Below are positions 1-7,524 of a DNA stretch of 16,518 nucleotides, one piece after another. The DNA is from Gemmatimonadota bacterium (GTDB lineage: Bacteria > Gemmatimonadota > Gemmatimonadetes > Palauibacterales > Palauibacteraceae). Each line of letters opens with the position of its first letter. Position 1 is the first letter of the stretch. The stretch is taken from the NCBI GenBank assembly GCA_016649455.1, contig JAENXO010000013.1, positions 1 through 16,518 of the forward strand, given 5' to 3'. The position numbers were made by a program, and so were the translations under genes. A model generated the notes under the pieces. The model searched no databases. It was not told where the DNA came from and saw only the letters and a program-made list of their open reading frames with translations.

Positions 1-573
1 CCGCGCCGACTGATCGGTCGAGGCCCAGCCCTCGCGCGCGGACGCGTAGAGGAAGGGTGCGTCCAGCTGCTCGTCGGTCGCTTCGAGTTCGATCAGCAGA
101 TCCAGTATCTCGTCGTGCACGCGCGCCGGATCCGCATCCGGCCGATCCACCTTGTTGACCACGATCACTGGATGAAGGCCCAGCTCGAGCGCCTTGCGGG
201 TCACGAACCGGGTCTGCGGCATCGGTCCTTCGAACGCGTCCACCAGCAGAAGGCACCCTTCGACCATGCGCAGGATGCGCTCCACCTCGCCGCCGAAGTC
301 GGCGTGACCCGGCGTGTCCACCAGGTTGATCTTCACCTCCGAGCCGTCCTCGGCGGTCCACCGCACGGCCGCGTTCTTCGAGAAGATCGTGATGCCGCGT
401 TCCCGCTCGAGCGGGTTCGAGTCCATCACCCGCTCCTGGACCTTCTGCCCGGTACGGAATGCGCCTGCCTGGCCGAGCAACTGGTCGACGAGCGTCGTCT
501 TCCCGTGATCGACGTGGGCGATGATCGCGATATTTCGAATGGAGTCCACTGAGGGATTCCGCCTTTCAGTCAT
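1..573 (-). CDS. typA: TypA/BipA ribosome-associated translational GTPase, N-terminal part (runs off left edge)
   Basis: This is an EF-G-like GTPase that binds the ribosome and supports 50S assembly and growth under stress. 191 codons are visible, read leftward from the ATG at 571-573; the C-terminal two thirds (beta-barrel, EF-G-like and BipA-specific domains) lie outside the window. All G motifs are present: G1 AHVDHGKT (residues 19-26), G2 RGIT (59-62), G3 DTPGH (86-90), G4 NKVD (140-143) and G5 around YASAR (176-180). The stretches MDSNPLERERGIT and VDAFEGPMPQTRFVTRKAL are TypA signatures that separate it from EF-G, EF-Tu and LepA. The start gives a ten-residue leader before the conserved SIRNIAIIAHVDHGKT; a purine-rich AAAGAG sits just upstream. 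It is transcribed divergently from the DUF4837 lipoprotein gene. Family identity is very sure; the visible part looks intact. Confidence 0.96.
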   Translation of the reverse strand, partial: MTERRNPSVDSIRNIAIIAHVDHGKTTLVDQLLGQAGAFRTGQKVQERVMDSNPLERERGITIFSKNAAVRWTAEDGSEVKINLVDTPGHADFGGEVERILRMVEGCLLLVDAFEGPMPQTRFVTRKALELGLHPVIVVNKVDRPDADPARVHDEILDLLIELEATDEQLDAPFLYASAREGWASTDQSAR

Positions 574-589
574 CTCTTTACTTGTACGA

Positions 590-604
590 CCGGAACGCTT
601 CCGG
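590..604. repeat. small inverted repeat upstream of typA
   Basis: CCGGAA (590-595) and TTCCGG (599-604) form a perfect 6-bp inverted repeat around a CGC loop, centred about 24 bases upstream of the typA ATG. It could be a hairpin in the typA leader or an operator half-site pair. Nothing else in the 574-760 divergent region gave a convincing -35/-10 pair on either strand, so I cannot tie it to a promoter. Confidence 0.35.
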
Positions 605-734
605 GACCGGCTCCCACGTCTCGTTATCGGGTGCGGGCGGTGCGTACACCGGGCTCGGGCCGGAAGTTCGCGGCAAACCGCCGATTCAATGAAAATGCCG
701 TCAGAATGGGCCCGATTCGGGCGTTGCTGGGCCC

Positions 735-757
735 GGCCAACCGACCGTAAGTTGGCC
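735..757. promoter_or_regulatory. inverted repeat directly before the lipoprotein start (hairpin or operator)
   Basis: GGCCAAC (735-741) and GTTGGCC (751-757) are perfect complements separated by nine bases (CGACCGTAA). The 3' arm ends three bases before the ATG at 761, where a Shine-Dalgarno sequence would be expected; none is seen. If 761 is the true start, folding would cover the ribosome landing site. If an upstream ATG (689 or 695) is used, the repeat is inside the coding region. It could equally be a dyad operator for the downstream gene run. Sequence fact is certain, function is inference. Confidence 0.4.
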
Positions 758-760
758 GTC

Positions 761-1834
761 ATGGCTGCCCGAATTCATGCCCGGATCATCGATCGGAGAC
801 CCCGCCGGCCCGCCCGCACCCGCGGTCGGGCCCGGTTCATCGTGAGCCCCCTGGTCGCCGTTGTCGCAGCGACAATCGGGGCCGCGGCGTGCGGTCGCCC
901 TGCGGCGATGGGCGAAGCCGATTCGCTGATCCTCGTGGCAGACCCTGAGCTGTGGTCGCAGGTCGAACAGGAGACCTACGAAGCACTCGAGACGACTCTG
1001 TTCACGATCCGCAACGAGAAAAAATTCTACATCACCTACGTCGCACCGGATGGGAAGGAACTCGAGCAGCTCCTGCTGTGGAAGCAGATCCTGATCTTCG
1101 GCGCTCCGGGCGATCCGCTTCTCGAGCAGGTCGCCAGAGCGGCAGGCCGGGACGAGTTGAACCCGCCGGAAGTCTTCCAGACTCCCAGCGTCTGGGCGAT
1201 GGGACAGGCGGTCACCGTCGTGGTCCTCGAGGCGGGTCGGGAGGCGGAATCGTGGCGCGCGCTGCTGACCGAGCTGGCGGAGCTGCTCGACTACCAGTAT
1301 CGGCTGTGGGCGCTGAACCGGATGTGGGTCAGCGGCGTGGACACGGTGCTCACGATTCGGCTGCAGGAACGCCTCGGGTTCAGCATGAACGTCCCGGCCG
1401 TATACGAATACCAGTTCCGTGACGACGATCTGGTGGTGATCCGGAATGACAACCCCGACCCCAGCGATCTCATCCGTTCGATCCTGGTGCAGCGAAGACC
1501 TGTGACCGACAGCCTCGATGCTGCGGTCCTGTTCGACTGGCGGGCGAGCATCGACTCGATGCATTACAGCGTGCCGCAGTCACTGGAGCCGGCGCCGGGC
1601 TCGGGTGAGCCGCTCGTGATCAACGGGGTCCCGGGCCTCGAGGTTCGCGGCGCCTGGCGTGACGAATCGTCCTACCCGGCGGGTGGCCCGTTCTTCGTGC
1701 GGGCGCTGCGCTGTCCGGACGCGACGTATTTCATCGACACATGGCTGTATTCTCCGAATCCCCGCCGCAGCAAGTGGCAGTATCTCATGCAGTTGGAGGA
1801 GATCCTGGGCTCCTTCAGCTGCACGCAACCATAA
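761..1834 (+). CDS. DUF4837 family lipoprotein
   Basis: This is a predicted periplasmic lipoprotein of unknown function, about 357 residues from the ATG at 761. A hydrophobic segment (SPLVAVVAATIGAAAC) ends in a lipobox-like AAAC at Cys44, followed directly by the mature protein. Hallmarks of DUF4837, mostly known from Bacteroidota, are DSLILVADPELW near the mature N-terminus, the central LGFSMNVPAVYEY, and near the C-terminus GLEVRGAWRDES plus FIDTWLYSPNPRRSKWQYL before the final LEEIL. The start is uncertain: the frame is open back to 521, with ATGs at 689 and 695 and a GTG at 842, and no good ribosome site before any of them. From 761 the n-region is unusually long and arginine-rich (RRPRRPARTRGRAR); GTG 842 would give a short normal signal peptide. 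dnaE follows after 17 bases, so it probably heads that operon. Confidence 0.8.
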   Translation: MAARIHARIIDRRPRRPARTRGRARFIVSPLVAVVAATIGAAACGRPAAMGEADSLILVADPELWSQVEQETYEALETTLFTIRNEKKFYITYVAPDGKELEQLLLWKQILIFGAPGDPLLEQVARAAGRDELNPPEVFQTPSVWAMGQAVTVVVLEAGREAESWRALLTELAELLDYQYRLWALNRMWVSGVDTVLTIRLQERLGFSMNVPAVYEYQFRDDDLVVIRNDNPDPSDLIRSILVQRRPVTDSLDAAVLFDWRASIDSMHYSVPQSLEPAPGSGEPLVINGVPGLEVRGAWRDESSYPAGGPFFVRALRCPDATYFIDTWLYSPNPRRSKWQYLMQLEEILGSFSCTQP

Positions 1835-1851
1835 CCCGGGCGTCGGTCCTG

Positions 1852-4800
1852 ATGTCGTTCGTTCATCTGCATACGCATAGTGAGTATTCCCTCCTCGACG
1901 GCGCGAACCGGATCGGTACGCTGATCGAGCGTGCCGTCGAATTCGGGATGCCGGCCCTGGCGCTGACCGACCACGGAAACCTGCACGGGGCCTGGGACTT
2001 CCAGGAAACGGCCCACGCGAAGGGCATCAAGCCGATCATCGGCTTCGAGGCGTACGTCGCCTACGGCGACCGGCGGCAGCGCGAGCGGCCCCGGGATGCT
2101 CCTGCGGACAGCGCGCACCTCGTTCTCCTGGCGCAGAATCTCACCGGATACAGGAACCTGGTCAGGCTGACTTCGCGCGGCTACATGGAGGGCTTCTACC
2201 GCAAGCCACGGATCGACCACGAGATCCTGGCGGAGCACTCCGACGGAATCATCGTGCTCAGCGCCTGCCTGTCTGGCGAGGTAGCCAAGAACCTCCAGCT
2301 CGACCGCTACGACGCGGCGAAGGAAGCCGCGGAGTTCTATGCGAGGACCTTTCCGGGGCGTTACTACCTCGAGGTTCAGGACCACGGAATCGGCGGACAG
2401 GGCGAGGTAAACGCGGGGGTGTTTCGACTGGCGGACGAGCTCGGTCTGCCCACTGTGGTTACGAACGATGCGCACTTTCTGCGGCGCGAAGACGCAGACA
2501 TGCACGACACGCTCCTGTGCATCCAGACCGGTGCGCTGAAGAGCGACACCGACCGGCTCTCGTTCGACGGGCAGGAAGCCTACTTCAAGTCGCCCGAGGA
2601 AATGTCGGCGCTGTTCCCTGACCGACCCGACCTGGTCGCCAATACGCTGGAGATCGCAGAGAGCGTCGGGATCCAGTTCGAGAAGAAGCTGTATCTGCCG
2701 GGTTTCCCGGTCCCGGACGAGTTCGACGACGACGCCGCTCACCTGCGGCACCTGGCGGAGGAGGGAGCGAAGGAGCGCTACGGCGACCCGCTCCCGGAGT
2801 CCGTCGTCGAGCGACTCGACTACGAGCTGGACGTGATCGTGCGCACGGGGTTCGCGGGCTATTTCCTGATCGTCTGGGACTTCTGCCGTGCCGCACGCGA
2901 GATGGACGTCCCCGTCGGACCGGGCCGTGGCTCCGGAGCGGGCTCGATCGTGGCCTACAGCCTCCGGATCACCGACGTGGATCCGCTCGAATTCGATCTC
3001 CTGTTCGAGCGCTTCCTGAATCCCGAACGCGTGTCGATGCCCGACTTCGACATCGATTTCTGCTATGAGGGCCGCGGCCGGATCATCGAGTACGTACGGG
3101 ACAAGTACGGTTCGGAGTCGGTCGGGCAGATCATCACTTTCGGGACCATGCAGGCACGGGCCGCGGTGCGGGACGTGGGACGCGTGCTGGAATTCACCCC
3201 GGCCGAGACTGACAAGCTGGCCAAGTTGATCCCCTCGACCGCGGGGTTTTCCCTCACCATCGAGGAGGCGGTCGGGAAGGTCAAGGAGCTGGCGGAGCTC
3301 TACAAGAAGGACAAGCGGGCGCAGAAGCTGCTGGACTACGGCATGGCGATCGAGGGCCTGTCCAGGCACAGCTCCGTGCACGCCGCCGGAGTCGTGATCG
3401 CTCCCGGGCCGCTGGACGAATACGTGCCGATCTGCCGGGATACGAAGAACGGGGACCAGGTCATCACGCAGTATGACATGGTGGCGCTGGAAAAGGCCGG
3501 GATGCTCAAGATGGACTTCCTCGGCCTGCGGACGCTCACGGTGATCCACGATGCCGAGGGCGCCATCCGCCGCAGACACGGCCTGGAGATCGAGTGGGAC
3601 GAGTTGGGCCTGGCGGATCCTGAGGTGTACGAAATGCTCGCCTCGGGCGGCACGGCCGGAGTGTTCCAGTTCGAGTCATCGCTGGCTACGGAAAAGCTCC
3701 GCGCCATGCGCTGCGACCGGTTCGACGACCTGGTGGCGGTGAACGCGCTGATCCGGCCGGGACCGCTGGACACGGGAATGACGGACGTGTTCATCAGGCG
3801 GAAGCGGGGATTCGAACCGGTCGACTACCCGGTCCCCGAGCTCGCCGAGGTACTTGAGAGCACGTACGGGGTCATCACCTACCAGGAGCAGGTGATGCGA
3901 GTCGCGAACGTGCTCGCCGGCTTCTCACTCGCCGAAGCGGACGTTCTCCGCAAGGCGGTCGGAAAGAAGGACGCGGCCCTGACGAAGCAGGTCCTGGATG
4001 ACTTCCAGAGCCGCGCGGTCGAGCGGGGGACTCCGAAGCGCAAGGCCGCCGAGATCGCGGATCTCATCCGCACGTTTGGCCGCTACGGGTTCAACAAGGC
4101 GCATTCCGTAGCCTATGCAGTCATCTCCTACCGAACGGCATGGCTGCGCAGGCACTATCCGGCCGAGTTCATGGCAGCGCTGCTGAGCTCGATCATCGAC
4201 AACACCGACAAAGTCGTCCGGTACATCGCGACGGCCCGATCGATGGGACTCGAAGTACTGCCTCCGAGCGTGAACGAGTCCCGCTTCAAGTTCACGGTGG
4301 TGGACGACAAGCGGATCCGTTTCGGGCTGGGGGCCATCAAGGGGGTCGGCGGATCGGCCATCCAGTCGATCACGACCTCCCGCGAGCAGAGTCCGTTCGA
4401 GTCGCTGTTCGACTTCTGCAGCAGGATCGACCTGCGGCTCAACAACAAGCGCGTGCTCGAATGCCTGATCGCCTCCGGGGCGCTGGACGACTTCGGCGAG
4501 CGAGCTGCGCTGCGAGCCGGCCTCGAGGCGGCCCTGTCGGAGGCTCAGCTTCGTCAGAAGGAGCACCTGACCGGCCAGGAGTCCCTGTTCGGGGCGGCCG
4601 AAGAGGCACGCCCTGTCGAGCCGGTCCTGCCGGACGTCCCCGCATGGACGGAAGCGGAGCGTCTCAAAGAGGAGAAGGCGGTCCTCGGGTTCTACATCTC
4701 CGGGCATCCGCTCGAACGTTATCGCGAGCTGGTGGACCTGCTCTCGCTCGAGTGCAACACGAGTACCGTGCCCGAGCTGCGGGACCGACGTGTCGAGCTC

Positions 4801-5310
4801 GCCTGCGTCGTGACCTCGCTCGATGTGCTCGTATCCCGCAAGAACGGCAAAGAGTACTGCCGGCTGACGCTGGAGGACTTTTTCGGCACTGCGGGAGCCC
4901 TCGTGTTCAACGAGGTATGGACCGCCCACCGGGACCTGCTGTCGGAGGATCTGCCTGTCCTGCTCGAGGGGACGGTGTCCGCAAATTCGCGCGACGAGGA
5001 GAATCCACCCATCTTTGTAGATTCTGTCCGCCCGCTCAGTGAGTTGAGCGACAGCGGGCAGATCGGAATCTGTATTGAATTGCGGCAGGGAGATTCGGTT
5101 CCAACCGGTGAATTCGACCGCGTGCGAACGGCCCTGGAGAGCTCTCCGGGACCGGGACCGCTGTTGATCCGTTGGAAACCCTCCGGAGAGAACGGGTCGG
5201 AGCCTCCTCTTCTTGCCTCGCAGACGCTGCGCGTGGCGCCGAACGCGGACCTGCTCGCCGAGTTGCGAGCTCTCCTCGGAAGCGACCGCGTGCACCTGAT
5301 CCGCGGGTGA
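1852..5310 (+). CDS. dnaE: DNA polymerase III subunit alpha (DnaE1 type)
   Basis: Catalytic subunit of the replicative polymerase, 1152 residues, close to the usual 1100-1200. The start at 1852 gives MSFVHLHTHSEYSLLDG, the normal DnaE N-terminus. Order of parts: PHP domain (1-270), palm/thumb/fingers, helix-hairpin-helix and OB fold toward the C-terminus (VVTSLDVLVSRKNGKEYCRL). Catalytic aspartates are D400 and D402 in PDFDIDF and D555 in KMDFLGLRTLT, the counterparts of E. coli D401, D403 and D555. A clamp-binding motif QESLF lies at 909-913. The PHP domain keeps all nine metal-site positions known from Thermus and mycobacterial DnaE: H7, H9, D16, H41, E66, H89, C139, D206, H208, unlike E. 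coli where several are lost. It lies 17 bases after the lipoprotein gene and 4 bases before accA; dnaE-accA adjacency is also found in E. coli. Confidence 0.98.
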   Translation: MSFVHLHTHSEYSLLDGANRIGTLIERAVEFGMPALALTDHGNLHGAWDFQETAHAKGIKPIIGFEAYVAYGDRRQRERPRDAPADSAHLVLLAQNLTGYRNLVRLTSRGYMEGFYRKPRIDHEILAEHSDGIIVLSACLSGEVAKNLQLDRYDAAKEAAEFYARTFPGRYYLEVQDHGIGGQGEVNAGVFRLADELGLPTVVTNDAHFLRREDADMHDTLLCIQTGALKSDTDRLSFDGQEAYFKSPEEMSALFPDRPDLVANTLEIAESVGIQFEKKLYLPGFPVPDEFDDDAAHLRHLAEEGAKERYGDPLPESVVERLDYELDVIVRTGFAGYFLIVWDFCRAAREMDVPVGPGRGSGAGSIVAYSLRITDVDPLEFDLLFERFLNPERVSMPDFDIDFCYEGRGRIIEYVRDKYGSESVGQIITFGTMQARAAVRDVGRVLEFTPAETDKLAKLIPSTAGFSLTIEEAVGKVKELAELYKKDKRAQKLLDYGMAIEGLSRHSSVHAAGVVIAPGPLDEYVPICRDTKNGDQVITQYDMVALEKAGMLKMDFLGLRTLTVIHDAEGAIRRRHGLEIEWDELGLADPEVYEMLASGGTAGVFQFESSLATEKLRAMRCDRFDDLVAVNALIRPGPLDTGMTDVFIRRKRGFEPVDYPVPELAEVLESTYGVITYQEQVMRVANVLAGFSLAEADVLRKAVGKKDAALTKQVLDDFQSRAVERGTPKRKAAEIADLIRTFGRYGFNKAHSVAYAVISYRTAWLRRHYPAEFMAALLSSIIDNTDKVVRYIATARSMGLEVLPPSVNESRFKFTVVDDKRIRFGLGAIKGVGGSAIQSITTSREQSPFESLFDFCSRIDLRLNNKRVLECLIASGALDDFGERAALRAGLEAALSEAQLRQKEHLTGQESLFGAAEEARPVEPVLPDVPAWTEAERLKEEKAVLGFYISGHPLERYRELVDLLSLECNTSTVPELRDRRVELACVVTSLDVLVSRKNGKEYCRLTLEDFFGTAGALVFNEVWTAHRDLLSEDLPVLLEGTVSANSRDEENPPIFVDSVRPLSELSDSGQIGICIELRQGDSVPTGEFDRVRTALESSPGPGPLLIRWKPSGENGSEPPLLASQTLRVAPNADLLAELRALLGSDRVHLIRG

Positions 5311-5314
5311 TGAT

Positions 5315-6271
5315 ATGGCAGCAGACAACGGAAGCCTGGAGGAGATCCGGCGCCAGCTGAGCGAATTGCGTTCGCGGGCGGAGGAGCACGGTCTCGATCT
5401 GACCTCCGAGGTAAGCGACCTGGAGCATCGGCTCGAGCAAGCGCACCGGGAGGAGATGCAGTCGCTGAGTCGATTCGACCGGGTGCGCCTCGCCCGGCAC
5501 CAGGAGCGGCCGTTCACGCTCGACTATGTCCGGTATCTGTGCTCGGACTGGATCGAGTTGCATGGTGACAGAAAGTACAGGGAGGACCCGGCCATCGTGG
5601 GGGGCTGGGCTTCGCTTCAGGGGCGGACGGTGATGATCGTGGGCCAGCAGAAGGGCCGCGACATGAAGGAAAACCTCGAACGCAACTTCGGTTCGCCTCA
5701 CCCCGAAGGCTATCGAAAGGCCAAGCGTCTGTTCCGGCTCGCCGAGAAGTTCAATCGCCCCGTGATCACCTTCGTCGACACACAGGGCGCCTATCCGGGA
5801 ATCGGCGCAGAGGAGCGCGGGCAGGCGGAAGCGATTGCGCGCAATCTCATGGTGATGGCCGGCCTCAGGACGCCGATCGTCACCTGCATCATCGGCGAAG
5901 GCGGAAGCGGAGGCGCACTCGGAATCGCCGTCGCCGATCGAGTGCTGATGATGGAGAACGCGATCTACTCCGTGATCTCACCCGAAGGCTGCGCTGCGAT
6001 CCTGTGGCGCAGCCGGGACCGCGCAGCTGACGCCGCGGAAGCACTGAAGCTCACCGCTGCGGACCTGGCCGATTCCGGAATCATCGACGAGGTCATTCCG
6101 GAGCCGCCCGGCGGCGCGCACCTCGACCCGGAGGCCGCGGCACAGGCCGTCGGCGAAGCCATCGTCCGTAACCTGGACGAGCTCGTAGGCGGGGATCCGG
6201 AAGTCCTCGTGCGGAAGCGGCGGGAGAAGTACTACGCGATGGGCGAGTGGCAAGTGAGGGTGGATGCCTGA
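5315..6271 (+). CDS. accA: acetyl-CoA carboxylase carboxyltransferase subunit alpha
   Basis: With AccD it transfers the carboxyl group from biotinylated AccB to acetyl-CoA, giving malonyl-CoA, the first committed step of fatty-acid synthesis in the cytoplasm. 318 residues, the normal length (E. coli 319). A helical N-terminus (1-50) is followed by the crotonase-type carboxyltransferase domain. Diagnostic blocks are RPFTLDYV (65-72), ELHGDR (81-86), GYRKAKRLFRLAEKF (132-146), FVDTQGAYPGIGAEERGQ (153-170) and IGEGGSGGALG (193-203), which builds the acyl-CoA oxyanion hole, then ISPEGCAAILW (221-231). The ATG at 5315 follows the dnaE stop by four bases, so translation is probably coupled; the ricT-like gene overlaps its end by eight bases. 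No accD is in the window. Confidence 0.97.
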   Translation: MAADNGSLEEIRRQLSELRSRAEEHGLDLTSEVSDLEHRLEQAHREEMQSLSRFDRVRLARHQERPFTLDYVRYLCSDWIELHGDRKYREDPAIVGGWASLQGRTVMIVGQQKGRDMKENLERNFGSPHPEGYRKAKRLFRLAEKFNRPVITFVDTQGAYPGIGAEERGQAEAIARNLMVMAGLRTPIVTCIIGEGGSGGALGIAVADRVLMMENAIYSVISPEGCAAILWRSRDRAADAAEALKLTAADLADSGIIDEVIPEPPGGAHLDPEAAAQAVGEAIVRNLDELVGGDPEVLVRKRREKYYAMGEWQVRVDA

Positions 6272-7493
6272 CGGGGAGGACCGGGAGGGACGCGGCAACG
6301 ACGAGAAGAAGAAGCCGCCGAATCCACTCGGTCCGCGTCGGGAGCCGTTACGTCCCGCGGAACCTGCCGGTGAGCCGGGCGACCATTCTACCGGAAGCGA
6401 CCGTCGTCGAGGCGGAGCGCGCGACCTTCCGCGTCCGGGGGGACGCAAGGGACCGCGACCCGCCCGTGATATTTCCGGCGCTTCGGCAGTCGGCGGTCGA
6501 AGAGAAACCGAGAGCGACCGCGAGTCGAGAGACTCGAAAGGCCGGAAGCGCGGCGGTCAGCCTCATACGGCCCGCCCCCCGCGGTCCGAACCCGCACCGA
6601 CTCCGACCCCGGTCGTCACGGGCCGGATCTCGCAGATCGCCGAGGTATTGTTCAAGGGCGTGAGAGCGGAGTACTTCTCGTTCCGCGGCGACGAACCGCT
6701 GCGCGAGAACGAATATGTGATCGTCCAGGCGGACCGCGGACAGGACATCGGCTGGGTGAAACGTGCCGTGGATGCGGAGACGCACACCTGCGACGGAGGC
6801 TGTGAGCACGCCGACCACGAACATCAGCATGCGGTAGTTCCGCCGGCCAGGCGGATTCTCCGACGCGCAGCCCCGGTAGACGTGGAGCGCCGAATCCGGC
6901 TCGCCGGAGAGGAGATGGAAGTCCGCAACCGGACACGGGAGCTGGTGGAGCGGCACGGCCTCAAGATGAAGATCAGCGAAGCCGAGTGGCAGTGGGACCG
7001 GAACAAGCTCACAGTGTTTTTTACCTCCGACAAACGGGTCGACTTCCGTGGACTGGTGAAGGACATGGCCCGGACGTTCAAGACCCGGATCGAGCTCAGG
7101 CAGATCGGAGTTCGGGACGAGGCGAAGCGACTTGGCGGGATCGGTCGCTGTGGACGCGAGCTGTGCTGCCGCCTCTGGCTGCCACGCATCGAGCCCGTCA
7201 CGCTTCAACTGGCCAAGGACCAGGGTCTGTCCCTCAATCCGGCCCAGATTTCAGGCGCCTGCGGCCGCCTGATGTCCTGTCTTCACTACGAGCACGAGGC
7301 ATACCTGCAGGCCCGAAAGCGCTTTCCCAGGGTCGGCAAAATCCTCCGTACCGAACAGGGCGAGGAAAAGGTGACGGGCTGGGACCTGTTCAGAGACACG
7401 GTCGCCCTGCGCTCCGCTGATGGAACCGAGCGTACGATTTCCCTCGAGAATCTGAAGGCCGAGACGTCGCGCTCGCGCGAATCGAAGTCCTGA
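6264..7493 (+). CDS. ricT: PSP1 domain protein, RicT (YaaT)-like
   Basis: 409 residues. In Bacillus subtilis RicT (YaaT) with RicA and RicF forms an Fe-S complex that stimulates RNase Y-dependent mRNA maturation; the role here is inferred from homology. Residues 1-115 are a low-complexity, Arg/Gly/Pro/Glu-rich probably disordered tail that normal RicT lacks. The conserved part starts at GRISQIAEVLF (120-130); key blocks are LTVFFTSDKRVDFRGLVKD, GGIGRCGRELCC (291-302) and LSLNPAQISGACGRLMSC (322-339). Of the six cysteines usual in these two motifs, five are kept (C296, C301, C302, C333, C339); position 338 is serine. A Cys/His-rich insert (C176, C180, H182, H185, H187, H189) sits in the middle. 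The ATG overlaps the accA end by eight bases; metG follows after 31. RicA and RicF are not in the window. Confidence 0.88.
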   Translation: MPDGEDREGRGNDEKKKPPNPLGPRREPLRPAEPAGEPGDHSTGSDRRRGGARDLPRPGGRKGPRPARDISGASAVGGRRETESDRESRDSKGRKRGGQPHTARPPRSEPAPTPTPVVTGRISQIAEVLFKGVRAEYFSFRGDEPLRENEYVIVQADRGQDIGWVKRAVDAETHTCDGGCEHADHEHQHAVVPPARRILRRAAPVDVERRIRLAGEEMEVRNRTRELVERHGLKMKISEAEWQWDRNKLTVFFTSDKRVDFRGLVKDMARTFKTRIELRQIGVRDEAKRLGGIGRCGRELCCRLWLPRIEPVTLQLAKDQGLSLNPAQISGACGRLMSCLHYEHEAYLQARKRFPRVGKILRTEQGEEKVTGWDLFRDTVALRSADGTERTISLENLKAETSRSRESKS

Positions 7494-7513
7494 CCCGAGA
7501 AATCCAGCAACCC

Positions 7514-7519
7514 GGACGG
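7514..7519 (+). promoter_or_regulatory. weak ribosome binding site supporting the TTG start of metG
   Basis: GGACGG lies five bases before the TTG at 7525. No ATG or GTG is available in frame close by, and TTG places the start exactly at the conserved MSRFYLTTAIDYANG, so this site helps to justify a non-ATG initiation codon. Confidence 0.4.
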
Positions 7520-7524
7520 TCGAA

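Noticed and set aside
115..552. Plus-strand frame opposite typA
   Set aside because: The minus strand carries all G motifs of TypA; this is its complement shadow.
1672..3579. Long open frame antisense to dnaE (about 635 codons)
   Set aside because: It mirrors the codon pattern of the strongly supported dnaE frame in GC-rich DNA; its translation is low-complexity and matches no family I know, with no ribosome site or gene context.
3925..5517. Second long open frame antisense to dnaE and accA
   Set aside because: Shadow of dnaE/accA codon bias; Arg/Ser-rich, no recognisable motif, spans two real genes.
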